A stretch of 17,057 nt of DNA, taken from positions 1-17,057 of the forward strand of contig JABSPR010000206.1 in NCBI GenBank assembly GCA_013214975.1. The letters are read 5' to 3'. A program made the position numbers and the translations under genes. The notes beneath the pieces are model-generated. The model was given only the letters and a program-made list of their open reading frames with translations. It was not told the origin of the DNA and ran no database searches. Origin of the DNA: Flavobacteriales bacterium. Its GTDB lineage: Bacteria; Bacteroidota; Bacteroidia; DT-38. Below are positions 1-6,854 of the stretch, piece after piece (position 1 is the stretch's first letter; the number at the start of each line of letters is the position of its first letter).

Positions 1-307
1 CACAAGTTGTTACACCAGAAATACAAGATCTATTTCTCACAACAATATTATCTTGAGTAAGAATAATGGGGTTTAAACCAGCAGTACAACTGGAAGTATC
101 GTAAACTACTAAAAAGGGATCTGCATTTCCTTCAGACTCACATGCGAAAGTAGCAACCGCAGATATATCATATAATGTTCCAGAAACATGAGTATAACTC
201 AAACTGAGCTCCATGATATGATTGGCTTTTACAACTCCAAAAGAGAATAAAAAGCCTATTAGGAGAAGACCTGCTTTATAAGAAATGTTATGCTTTGGCT
301 TGTGCAT
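1..307 (-). CDS. Secreted surface protein, N-terminal part (runs off left edge)
   Basis: A minus-strand reading frame opens with ATG at 305-307 and stays open to the window edge, giving 102 residues. Residues 1-28 look like a signal peptide: a basic start (MHKPKH), a hydrophobic core around 13-26 (AGLLLIGFLFSFGVV) and a likely cleavage after KA. The mature part begins NHIMELSLSYTHVSG and continues with a beta-rich, cysteine-containing stretch (Cys56, Cys74, Cys95, Cys102). The pattern 'HI..ELSY..VSG..Y.I......C' followed by 'P.L.VYD' resembles the N-terminus of large Bacteroidota surface proteins that often end in a gliding/type IX secretion sorting domain. That family link is my recollection of the pattern; the C-terminus is outside the window. 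An exact TAACTTTG promoter box lies upstream at 335-342. The signal peptide is well supported, the exact family less so. Confidence 0.6.
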   Translation of the reverse strand, partial: MHKPKHNISYKAGLLLIGFLFSFGVVKANHIMELSLSYTHVSGTLYDISAVATFACESEGNADPFLVVYDTSSCTAGLNPIILTQDNIVVRNRSCISGVTTC

Positions 308-334
308 TAATTTTAAATTACGCCCCATATATAC

Positions 335-342
335 CAAAGTTA
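335..342 (-). promoter_or_regulatory. Bacteroidota -7 promoter box for the secreted-protein gene
   Basis: The minus strand reads TAACTTTG here, an exact match to the Bacteroidota sigma-ABfr -7 consensus TAnnTTTG. The box ends 27 bases before the ATG of the leftmost gene, so transcription would start roughly 20 bases upstream of that codon. A TTA about 20 bases further upstream is a partial match to the -33 TTG. The rest of the 308-443 intergenic region shows no other gene. Confidence 0.5.
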
Positions 343-429
343 CAGAATAAAGTGAAAATGCCTAAGAAACAAGCCAATCTGTTTTGTTCTTTATGCCTTA
401 GTTTTTAGAACAAATAGGGCCAAAACCTG

Positions 430-437
430 TAGCTTTG
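430..437 (+). promoter_or_regulatory. Bacteroidota -7 promoter box immediately before lepA
   Basis: TAGCTTTG matches TAnnTTTG exactly and ends only 6 bases before the lepA ATG at 444. The -33 region, near TTTTTAG at 402-408, is only a loose match to TTG. If the box is used, transcription begins at or next to the start codon and lepA mRNA has no 5' leader. It also argues against the in-frame TTG at 435 as the start codon, since that TTG is part of the box. Confidence 0.45.
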
Positions 438-443
438 CAACAT

Positions 444-2234
444 ATGAAAAACATCAGAAATTTTTGCATTATTGCCCATATCGACCATGGGAAAAGCACA
501 TTAGCCGATCGGTTGTTAGAAATAACAAAAACGGTTAGTGAGCGAGACAGTCAAAATCAGGTTCTCGATAATATGGATTTGGAGAGAGAAAGAGGCATTA
601 CAATTAAAAGTCATGCCATCCAAATGAATTATAAAAAGGATGGTGTAGAATATTTATTCAATTTAATAGATACTCCTGGTCACGTTGATTTTTCTTACGA
701 AGTGTCTCGATCTATAGCTGCTTGTGAAGGTGCATTACTTATAGTAGATGCAACGCAAGGAATTCAGGCTCAAACGATTTCTAATCTTTATTTGGCGATT
801 GATCATGATTTAGAGATCATTCCGATATTAAATAAAATGGACATGGATGCTGCCATGCCAGAAGAGGTAACGGATCAAATTATAGACTTAATTGGTTGTA
901 AGGCGGAAGATGTAATCCCTGCAAGTGGTAAAACAGGCATGGGGGTTGAAGCGATTTTGCAAGCGGTTATTGATAGAGTTCCTGCCCCAAAAGGAAGCCC
1001 AGATGAGCCATTACAAGCCCTTATTTTTGATTCTGTCTTCAATTCATTTAGAGGAATCATCGCTTACTTTAAAGTTGAGAATGGCGTTATTAGAAAAGGA
1101 GATAGAGTAAAATTTGTTGCTACAGGGAAAGAATATATTGCGGATGAGGTAGGCGTTTTAAAACTAGAACAAGAAAAACGACCTTTTGTTAGTGCTGGAG
1201 ATGTAGGGTATATCATCTCAGGAATAAAAGAAGCGAAAGAAGTTAAAGTAGGAGATACAATTACGCATAGAGATCGAGAATGCGAACTTGCAATTGATGG
1301 TTTTGAAGATGTTAAGCCAATGGTATTCGCAGGTATTTATCCTGTTGATAGTAATGATTACGAAGAATTGAAAGTGTCTATGGAAAAACTACAGCTAAAC
1401 GATGCTTCGTTAACTTTCGATTACGAAACATCTATGGCATTAGGTTTTGGTTTTCGATGTGGATTTCTTGGAATGCTCCATATGGATATAATTCAAGAGC
1501 GGTTAGAAAGAGAATTCGATATGATGGTAATTGCAACAATTCCCAATGTGTCCTATATAGCATATACTACAAGAGGCGAAAAGGTGATCGTTAATAACCC
1601 ATCCGATTTGCCAGATCCAGGGATATTAGATAAAGTTGAGGAACCATATATTTCTGCTAAAGTGATTACTAAAGTGGATTACGTTGGTCCGATAATGAGC
1701 CTTTGCATTGAGAAAAGAGGAGAATTTCAGAATCAGGTTTATTTAACTGCCGATAGAGTTGAGTTGGCTTTCATTATGCCTCTTGGCGAAATCGTCTTTG
1801 ATTTTTATGATAAGTTAAAATCGGTTTCACGTGGATATGCTTCATTCGATTATTACCCAATTGAATACAAGGAATCTAAATTGGTTAAGATGGATATTTT
1901 GTTGAATGGAGAAGGGGTAGATGCATTATCAATCTTAATTCACAGAGACAATGCATACGGGATAGGTAAAAAAGTATGTGCAAAATTGAAGGAACTAATA
2001 CCTCGTCAACAGTTTGATATTGCGATCCAAGCTTCTTTAGGTGCTAAAGTCATCTCCAGAGAAACGGTTAAAGCTTTACGGAAAGACGTTACTGCAAAAT
2101 GCTACGGTGGTGATATCTCTCGAAAAAGAAAACTCTTGGAAAAGCAGAAGAAAGGAAAGAAAAGAATGCGTCAAGTTGGTAATGTAGAGGTTCCGCAGTC
2201 TGCATTTTTAGCGGTTCTTAAGCTCAACGATTAA
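444..2234 (+). CDS. lepA: Elongation factor 4 (LepA), ribosome-associated GTPase
   Basis: LepA/EF4 is a translational GTPase that binds the ribosome; proposed roles include back-translocation and 30S maturation or initiation. This copy has 596 residues, the usual family length. The G domain carries G1 AHIDHGKST (11-19), the switch region ERERGIT (48-54), G3 DTPGH (76-80) and G4 NKMD (130-133). The middle contains the EF-G-like domains, and the C-terminus has the LepA-specific basic domain ending in a lysine/arginine-rich stretch (SRKRKLLEKQKKGKKRMRQVG) followed by VPQSAFLAVLKL. I chose ATG 444, giving MKNIRNFCIIAHIDHGKS as in homologues. An in-frame TTG at 435 would add three residues but lies inside a promoter box. 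yebC follows after 43 bases on the same strand with no terminator visible, so the two are probably co-transcribed. Identity is secure. Confidence 0.97.
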   Translation: MKNIRNFCIIAHIDHGKSTLADRLLEITKTVSERDSQNQVLDNMDLERERGITIKSHAIQMNYKKDGVEYLFNLIDTPGHVDFSYEVSRSIAACEGALLIVDATQGIQAQTISNLYLAIDHDLEIIPILNKMDMDAAMPEEVTDQIIDLIGCKAEDVIPASGKTGMGVEAILQAVIDRVPAPKGSPDEPLQALIFDSVFNSFRGIIAYFKVENGVIRKGDRVKFVATGKEYIADEVGVLKLEQEKRPFVSAGDVGYIISGIKEAKEVKVGDTITHRDRECELAIDGFEDVKPMVFAGIYPVDSNDYEELKVSMEKLQLNDASLTFDYETSMALGFGFRCGFLGMLHMDIIQERLEREFDMMVIATIPNVSYIAYTTRGEKVIVNNPSDLPDPGILDKVEEPYISAKVITKVDYVGPIMSLCIEKRGEFQNQVYLTADRVELAFIMPLGEIVFDFYDKLKSVSRGYASFDYYPIEYKESKLVKMDILLNGEGVDALSILIHRDNAYGIGKKVCAKLKELIPRQQFDIAIQASLGAKVISRETVKALRKDVTAKCYGGDISRKRKLLEKQKKGKKRMRQVGNVEVPQSAFLAVLKLND

Positions 2235-2277
2235 ATTTTTATTACTTTCAGTAGAACACAATTAAAGAGAATTAACC

Positions 2278-3021
2278 ATGTCTGGACATAGTAAATGGGC
2301 AACGATAAAGCGAAAGAAAGCCGCGACGGATGCAAAGAGATCAAAAGTATTTTCGAAAATCGTTAAGGAAATTAACATCGCGATAAAAGAAGGCGGCCCA
2401 GATCAAGAAGCAAATGCGAGATTAAGGTTAGCTATTCAAAATGGTAAAGGCGTTAACATGCCTAAGGATATTGTAAATCGGGCCATTAGTAAAGCTTCCG
2501 ATAAAGACTCTGCGAGCTACCAAGAATCAACTTACGAAGGGTATGCTGCAGGTGGAATAGCGGTATTTGTAGAATGCTTAACGGATAATATTAACCGAAC
2601 GGTAAGTAATGTACGGGCGGTTTTTGGAAAACAAGGAGGTAACATGGGTGTCTCTGGTTCTATCGATTACCTGTTTAGCCGAAAAGGAGTTTTTGCAGTG
2701 CAGCAAGGTAATTGGACGGAAGATGACTTTATGATGGAAGTTATTGACGCTGGAGCGGAAGAAGTAGAATTGGAAGAAGGAATATTTAATATTACTACAG
2801 CTCTTGAGGATTATGGCAAGATGCAAAGTAAATTAGAAGACCTTGGTGCCGAAGTTGATTCTTCTGAAGTGGAAAGAATTGCTGGCGAGTTAGTGGAGGT
2901 AGATGCTGAAAATGCACAAAAAGTAATGAGCTTGATCGATGCTTTAGAGGAAGACGATGATGTTCAGAATGTATTTCATAACATGGAGCTTTCGGATGAA
3001 TTGATGGCCTCCTTATCCTAA
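2278..3021 (+). CDS. yebC: YebC/PmpR/TACO1 family protein
   Basis: The 247-residue protein opens with the family hallmark MSGHSKWATIKRKKAATDAKR and contains the conserved stretches ARLRLAIQ, NMPKDIVNRAI and YEGYAAGG. These identify the YebC family (TIGR01033-type, three-domain fold). Members were long annotated as transcriptional regulators. More recent work on mitochondrial TACO1 and bacterial homologues points to a translation role, relieving ribosome stalling at proline-rich sequences; which applies here cannot be read from sequence. The C-terminal half is acidic (for example DALEEDDDVQNVFHNME), as is usual. It lies 43 bases after lepA and 10 bases before purD on the same strand, suggesting a lepA-yebC-purD transcript. 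There is no clear Shine-Dalgarno, as expected for Bacteroidota. Family assignment is secure, molecular role less so. Confidence 0.95.
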   Translation: MSGHSKWATIKRKKAATDAKRSKVFSKIVKEINIAIKEGGPDQEANARLRLAIQNGKGVNMPKDIVNRAISKASDKDSASYQESTYEGYAAGGIAVFVECLTDNINRTVSNVRAVFGKQGGNMGVSGSIDYLFSRKGVFAVQQGNWTEDDFMMEVIDAGAEEVELEEGIFNITTALEDYGKMQSKLEDLGAEVDSSEVERIAGELVEVDAENAQKVMSLIDALEEDDDVQNVFHNMELSDELMASLS

Positions 3022-3031
3022 TATTATTTCA

Positions 3032-4306
3032 ATGAATGTATTAATACTTGGTTCGGGTGGTAGAGAACATGCGTTGGCATGGAAGTTATCACAAAGCCCT
3101 CTTCTGTCAGATCTTTTTATTGCTCCAGGTAACGGGGGTACAGATGCACATGGAACCAATGTGGATATTCAAGTAGAAGAATTTGATCGGATCAAACAAT
3201 TTGTTTTGTCTAATAGTATTGGGATGGTGGTTGTAGGACCAGAAGACCCACTTGTTAATGGTATTCACGACTTCTTTTTAGACGATGATGCAATAAAGCA
3301 TGTTCATGTAATTGGTCCACAAAAAGAGGGTGCACAGCTTGAAGGAAGTAAGGAGTATTCAAAAAATTTCATGAAAAGACATGATATTCCAACGGCAGCT
3401 TATGCAGGATTCACAGCGGATAACATTGAAGAGGGAATAGCGTTTTTAGGAACAATGTCGGCTCCATATGTGCTAAAAGCAGATGGACTAGCAGCCGGTA
3501 AGGGTGTGCTAATCTTAGATGATCTTGAGGAGGCTAAAGCCGAACTAAGAGAAATGCTGGAAAGCAGAAAGTTTGGAGACGCCAGTGAGAAAGTAGTTAT
3601 TGATCAATATTTAGATGGGATTGAACTTTCTGTTTTTGTCTTAACCGACGGGAGTGGATATAAAATATTTCCATCGGCAAAAGATTACAAGCGAATAGGA
3701 GAAGGAGACACAGGTTTAAATACAGGCGGAATGGGGGCAGTTTCTCCGGTTCCTTTCTTAGACGATAAGCTATCAAAAAAAATAGAAGAGCGCATCGTTA
3801 TTCCATCAGTGGAGGGATTAAAAGAAGAAGACATCCCATTTAAAGGATTCCTATTTATTGGTTTAATGATCGTAGAGAATGATCCATTCGTGATAGAGTA
3901 CAATGTGAGGTTAGGTGATCCTGAGACAGAAGTAGTGCTTCCTAGAATTAAATCAGACTTATTAAAACTATTTATAGAAGTAGGTGAAGGTAAGTTGGAT
4001 GATGTGGAGTTAGAAATCATTTCGGATTCGGCTACAACGGTGATGTTGGTTTCGGGTGGATATCCTGGATCTTATGAAAAAGGAATTGAAATTATAGGAG
4101 TTGATAACGATGCAGCTAAAAGCCTAATATTTCATGCAGGTACGAAAAAGGACAATGGCAGATTGCTTACTAATGGAGGCAGAGTTATAGCTGTTACATC
4201 ATTAGGTTCAAACCACGATGTTGCATTGAAAGAATCGTTTCATGTTTCTGAAAAGATATCATTCGAAGGAAAATATTTTAGAAAGGATATTGGATTTGAT
4301 CTTTAA
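3032..4306 (+). CDS. purD: Phosphoribosylamine-glycine ligase (GAR synthetase)
   Basis: PurD catalyses ATP-dependent ligation of glycine to 5-phosphoribosylamine, the second step of de novo purine synthesis, in the cytosol. The 424-residue protein has the normal length and order: N-domain VLILGSGGREHALAWK (3-18) with PGNGGT (32-37); ATP-grasp region LKADGLAAGKGV (148-159) and DYLR-equivalent DQYLDGIELSV (191-201); the signature GLNTGGMGAVSP (228-239); and the metal/ATP motif EYNVRLGDPETE (289-300). The C-terminal domain includes VMLVSGGYPGSYEKG. It starts 10 bases after the yebC stop, so it is probably in the same transcript. A second purine gene, purQ, lies 1.3 kb downstream beyond two membrane-protein genes. 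An eight-A run at about 3775-3782 lies within the gene, but the frame is intact. No residue appears missing. Confidence 0.97.
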   Translation: MNVLILGSGGREHALAWKLSQSPLLSDLFIAPGNGGTDAHGTNVDIQVEEFDRIKQFVLSNSIGMVVVGPEDPLVNGIHDFFLDDDAIKHVHVIGPQKEGAQLEGSKEYSKNFMKRHDIPTAAYAGFTADNIEEGIAFLGTMSAPYVLKADGLAAGKGVLILDDLEEAKAELREMLESRKFGDASEKVVIDQYLDGIELSVFVLTDGSGYKIFPSAKDYKRIGEGDTGLNTGGMGAVSPVPFLDDKLSKKIEERIVIPSVEGLKEEDIPFKGFLFIGLMIVENDPFVIEYNVRLGDPETEVVLPRIKSDLLKLFIEVGEGKLDDVELEIISDSATTVMLVSGGYPGSYEKGIEIIGVDNDAAKSLIFHAGTKKDNGRLLTNGGRVIAVTSLGSNHDVALKESFHVSEKISFEGKYFRKDIGFDL

Positions 4307-4316
4307 AGAATCAAAT
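4294..4316 (+). repeat. Inverted repeat at the purD 3' end
   Basis: ATTTGAT (4294-4300) is repeated in inverse as ATCAAAT (4310-4316). The intervening CTTTAAAG can also pair, so the whole stretch can fold into a near-perfect AT-rich stem with one unpaired A. It overlaps the purD stop codon (4304-4306). There is no T-tract, so it is not a classical intrinsic terminator; it might mark the mRNA 3' end between purD and the convergent small gene. The role is inferred. Confidence 0.3.
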
Positions 4317-4335
4317 GGAAGTAGTAAATATGGCT

Positions 4336-4524
4336 TTATTCTATAGTGCCATTCTTTTTTGCCTCAGCTGTGTATTTTCTCATGATGCCAACCCACATAA
4401 CCAATAAAGCAAACCCTACTATGATTATTGCCACGTTAGGTGCGTTTCCCAACATATCAATAGGTGCAAAAGATGCCAATGCTAATTCTCCTATGGTATT
4501 CATGATTTCAGTAAACAAGCTCAT
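4336..4524 (-). CDS. Small single-span membrane protein, DUF6341-like
   Basis: This 62-residue protein has one clear hydrophobic span at about residues 31-48 (VAIIIVGFALLVMWVGIM), flanked by an N-terminal amphipathic half (MSLFTEIMNTIGELALASF) and a short basic tail (RKYTAEAKKNGTIE). Size, the 'L..A.F.P.D.L' stretch before the membrane span and its place between purD and a DUF6427-like gene match the small Bacteroidota proteins known as DUF6341, which are sometimes mislabelled uracil phosphoribosyltransferase. No enzymatic motif is present, so that label would be wrong here. It is convergent with purD and divergent from the DUF6427-like gene, with a 58-base AT-rich gap holding no exact promoter consensus. 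The overlapping plus-strand frame across it (4346-4543) is judged an antisense shadow. Function unknown. Confidence 0.7.
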   Translation of the reverse strand: MSLFTEIMNTIGELALASFAPIDMLGNAPNVAIIIVGFALLVMWVGIMRKYTAEAKKNGTIE

Positions 4525-4582
4525 AATAATGTCGTTATTGTAATTTGGTTATAAATTTAAATATTATCTCAGCAATTCTATT

Positions 4583-5560
4583 ATGATAATTGATTTTTTT
4601 AAGTCAGACAATCATCGAGCAATATTCATATTGCCTGTATTCGTAATAGGATTTTGGGTCTTTTCATTTATCAATGTGGAATACAATTCGATTTCTGTTG
4701 ATATGCTTTTGTACGAACAGGTTCAAAACTTGTTTAGTAATTCTTATGTATCAAGAGTACTAGCAATGTTCTTGATTTTCATTGAAGCAATCTTATTAAA
4801 CAAGGTTGTGATGTCAAAAAAAGTATATAGCAAGAATTCATATTTACCGGCTCTTTTGTATGTAGTGCTTATGAGTAGTTTCCCGGCAATGCTCTATCTC
4901 AATCCAATAATTATTGCGAACTTATTTTTAATTCTGGCCTTGAGTAAAATGTTTAACATTGATACGGAGGATGGTTTTTTACCAAATGTATTTGATGCAA
5001 GTGTGTTGATAGGAATAGCCTCTATCATTTATTTCCCAGCTATTATTTTCTCCATGTTTATTATGTATTGCTTAGTTTTTCTTCGTAGAAGCAATTTAAG
5101 AGAACGATTAATCTGTGTAATTGGCGTTGCTATCCCATTTGCATTTTTATTGTGTTACTATTTTTGGATAGAAGGCATAGAAAGGTTTTGGTTTGATATT
5201 GTGTGGAATCCAATATACCATAAACAACAATTTCACATTAACGAATCTCAATACTATGTACCAATTGCTATACTATTCTTTATGACCGTGATGTCTTTCA
5301 GAAAGCTTTATAGAGGGCTGTCGAGTAGTAGTATAAATACCAAAAGAATATTAAGTGTACTAATTGGGTTTTTTATTTTTTCAGTGGCTTCCATCTTCTT
5401 AGCACAATCGTACTCGATTAAGTATTTCCTGTTTCTTGCTATTCCTCTCTCTATTTATTTCACCAACTTCTTCTTATTTGCAAAAAGAAAGTGGTTGTCG
5501 GAAATAATATTTGTGTTGTTGATATGTTCGTTAATATATAATCATATATCTGGAATTTAA
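4583..5560 (+). CDS. Polytopic membrane protein, DUF6427-like
   Basis: The 325-residue protein is strongly hydrophobic, with roughly nine to ten predicted membrane spans: about 14-32, 58-76, 87-122 (two), 139-166, 176-193, 225-240, 256-275, 281-300 and 308-322. The opening MIIDFFKSDNHRAIFILPV, with a 'FF.S' motif before the first span, and its location next to purD and a DUF6341-like gene fit the Bacteroidota DUF6427 family. The loop after span six has a conserved-looking aromatic patch (WFDIVWNPIYHKQQF). There are no transporter or glycosyltransferase signatures that I can name, although the general plan resembles EpsG/Wzy-like or lipid-linked-sugar membrane proteins. purQ follows after 38 bases on the same strand. 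Function is unknown; the family call is from pattern and context. Confidence 0.7.
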   Translation: MIIDFFKSDNHRAIFILPVFVIGFWVFSFINVEYNSISVDMLLYEQVQNLFSNSYVSRVLAMFLIFIEAILLNKVVMSKKVYSKNSYLPALLYVVLMSSFPAMLYLNPIIIANLFLILALSKMFNIDTEDGFLPNVFDASVLIGIASIIYFPAIIFSMFIMYCLVFLRRSNLRERLICVIGVAIPFAFLLCYYFWIEGIERFWFDIVWNPIYHKQQFHINESQYYVPIAILFFMTVMSFRKLYRGLSSSSINTKRILSVLIGFFIFSVASIFLAQSYSIKYFLFLAIPLSIYFTNFFLFAKRKWLSEIIFVLLICSLIYNHISGI

Positions 5561-5586
5561 TTGATGTTGATTTCGGGATTAAGAAT

Positions 5587-5594
5587 TAAATTTG
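5587..5594 (+). promoter_or_regulatory. Bacteroidota -7 promoter box immediately before purQ
   Basis: TAAATTTG matches TAnnTTTG exactly and ends 4 bases before the purQ ATG at 5599. A TTG at 5567-5569 gives a 17-base spacer, and another at 5561-5563 gives 23, so a -33 element is plausible. If used, the purQ transcript would be leaderless or nearly so. purQ could also be read through from the preceding membrane-protein gene. Confidence 0.45.
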
Positions 5595-5598
5595 GCTC

Positions 5599-6276
5599 AT
5601 GAAATTTGGTGTAGTAGTATTTCCCGGTTCAAATTGTGATCATGACATGATACATGTTCTTGAAACAATTATGGGACAAGAGACAATTAAGTTGTGGCAT
5701 AAAGTTGAAGACCTTCAGGGGTGTGATTTTATCGTTTTGCCTGGTGGGTTTTCGTATGGGGACTATTTGAGATCTGGTGCTATCGCACGATTTTCTCCAA
5801 TTATGAAATCAGTTGTAGAACACGCTAATAATGGTGGTTACTTGATGGGAGTTTGTAATGGCTTTCAAATATTGTGTGAGGCTGGTCTACTTCCCGGCGC
5901 TCTACTTCATAACAACAATCAAAAGTTTAACTGTAAGAATGTTCACTTAAAGGTTGTAAACACAGATTCTAAAGTCACATCAAAGGTTGAAGCTGATAAG
6001 GCATTAAAGATTCCCATTGCTCATGGTGAGGGTAGGTATTTTATCAATGAAGATGGTCTCGCGGACCTTAAGAAGAACGATCAGATACTATTTAGGTATT
6101 GCGATGAGAATGGAGATGTTACTCCGGAATCGAATCCAAATGGCTCGTTAGAGAACATAGCTGGTGTTTGTAATGCTGGAAAGAATGTATTTGGAATGAT
6201 GCCTCACCCTGAAAGAGCTGCAGATTTAGATCTACTTAATATTGACGGCAAGGCTCTTTTTGAGTCGATAGTTTAG
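5599..6276 (+). CDS. purQ: Phosphoribosylformylglycinamidine synthase, glutaminase subunit
   Basis: PurQ is the class I glutamine amidotransferase that releases ammonia from glutamine for FGAM synthase (PurL with PurS), the fourth step of purine synthesis. The 225-residue length is typical. It shows the N-terminal FPGSNCDHD (8-16), the oxyanion region LPGGFSYGDYLRSGAIA (47-63), the nucleophile elbow GVCNGFQIL with Cys86, and the catalytic His203/Glu205 in MPHPERAAD. HGEGRYF (142-148) is also characteristic. A stand-alone PurQ implies that a small PurL and a PurS are encoded elsewhere, rather than the single large fused PurL found in many Bacteroidota and gamma-proteobacteria. It converges with frr, with only 4 bases between the two stop codons, which form an inverted repeat. 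Confidence 0.95.
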   Translation: MKFGVVVFPGSNCDHDMIHVLETIMGQETIKLWHKVEDLQGCDFIVLPGGFSYGDYLRSGAIARFSPIMKSVVEHANNGGYLMGVCNGFQILCEAGLLPGALLHNNNQKFNCKNVHLKVVNTDSKVTSKVEADKALKIPIAHGEGRYFINEDGLADLKKNDQILFRYCDENGDVTPESNPNGSLENIAGVCNAGKNVFGMMPHPERAADLDLLNIDGKALFESIV

Positions 6277-6286
6277 TTTCCTAAAC
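6271..6286. repeat. Hairpin spanning the convergent purQ and frr stop codons
   Basis: GTTTAG (6271-6276), TTTC, CTAAAC (6281-6286) is a perfect 6-bp inverted repeat with a 4-base loop. Both genes end in Val-stop (GTT TAG), so the symmetry arises from the two gene ends. It might act as a weak bidirectional 3'-end structure, but it lacks a T-tract on either side and has few G-C pairs. Confidence 0.35.
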
Positions 6287-6844
6287 CTTCATGATGTCGA
6301 TCTCTTTAAGCTCGACAAAACGTTCACATTTTTTGGTGTACTCGTTCGTGTAGTTTTGTATTTGATCTTCGGAATCTTTTGCGCTGTCTTCGGATAATCC
6401 GTCTGCTTTAAGCTTCTTAATCATCTCATTTGCATCTTTACGAGCGTTTCGGATACTTACTTTAGAATTCTCGCCTTCAGCTTTACTTTGTTTAACTAGC
6501 TCCCTTCTTCTTTCTTCCGTTAACATTGGAACGCTAATCATAATTAGTTCACCATTGTTTTGAGGATTCAAACCTAGATTAGCATGCATAATACCTTTTT
6601 CGATGGGCTCTAACATTTCTTTTTCCCATGGTTGGATGGATATCGTTCTGCCATCTGGTGTATTAACATTGGCTACTTGATTCAGCGGTGTTTGCGAACC
6701 ATAGTAATCTACAAAGACGCTATCGAGCATTGAAGGAGTGGCTTTACCCGCTCGGATTTTTGACAATTCTGTTTCTAAACTGCTCATAGTACGACGCATT
6801 TGATCTTGTACGTCATCGAATATCATTTCTAATTCGTCTTCCAC
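6281..6844 (-). CDS. frr: Ribosome recycling factor
   Basis: RRF, with EF-G, splits the post-termination ribosome. The 187-residue protein has the family landmarks SKIRAGKATPSMLDSVFVDYYG (about 28-49), PLNQVANV, the WEK..LEPIEKGI stretch, NPQNNGE, PMLTEERRRELVKQSK (the hinge/domain I motif), RNARKDANE, and a C-terminus ending in EIDIMKV. The start is GTG at 6842-6844: counting from it, IRAGKA falls at residue 30, as in other Bacteroidota RRFs. The ATG at 6824-6826 would remove six conserved-length residues. The stop codon is 4 bases from the convergent purQ stop. It follows pyrH by 10 bases, so pyrH-frr is almost certainly one transcript, the common bacterial arrangement. Confidence 0.96.
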   Translation of the reverse strand: MEDELEMIFDDVQDQMRRTMSSLETELSKIRAGKATPSMLDSVFVDYYGSQTPLNQVANVNTPDGRTISIQPWEKEMLEPIEKGIMHANLGLNPQNNGELIMISVPMLTEERRRELVKQSKAEGENSKVSIRNARKDANEMIKKLKADGLSEDSAKDSEDQIQNYTNEYTKKCERFVELKEIDIMKV

Positions 6845-6854
6845 AATAATAATT

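Noticed and set aside
435..443. TTG start for lepA three codons upstream of ATG 444
   Set aside because: The TTG is the end of a TAGCTTTG promoter box, and ATG 444 matches the family N-terminus.
4346..4543. 65-residue plus-strand frame opposite the DUF6341-like gene
   Set aside because: It is antisense to a gene with a convincing membrane span and known neighbourhood; its own product has no recognisable pattern.
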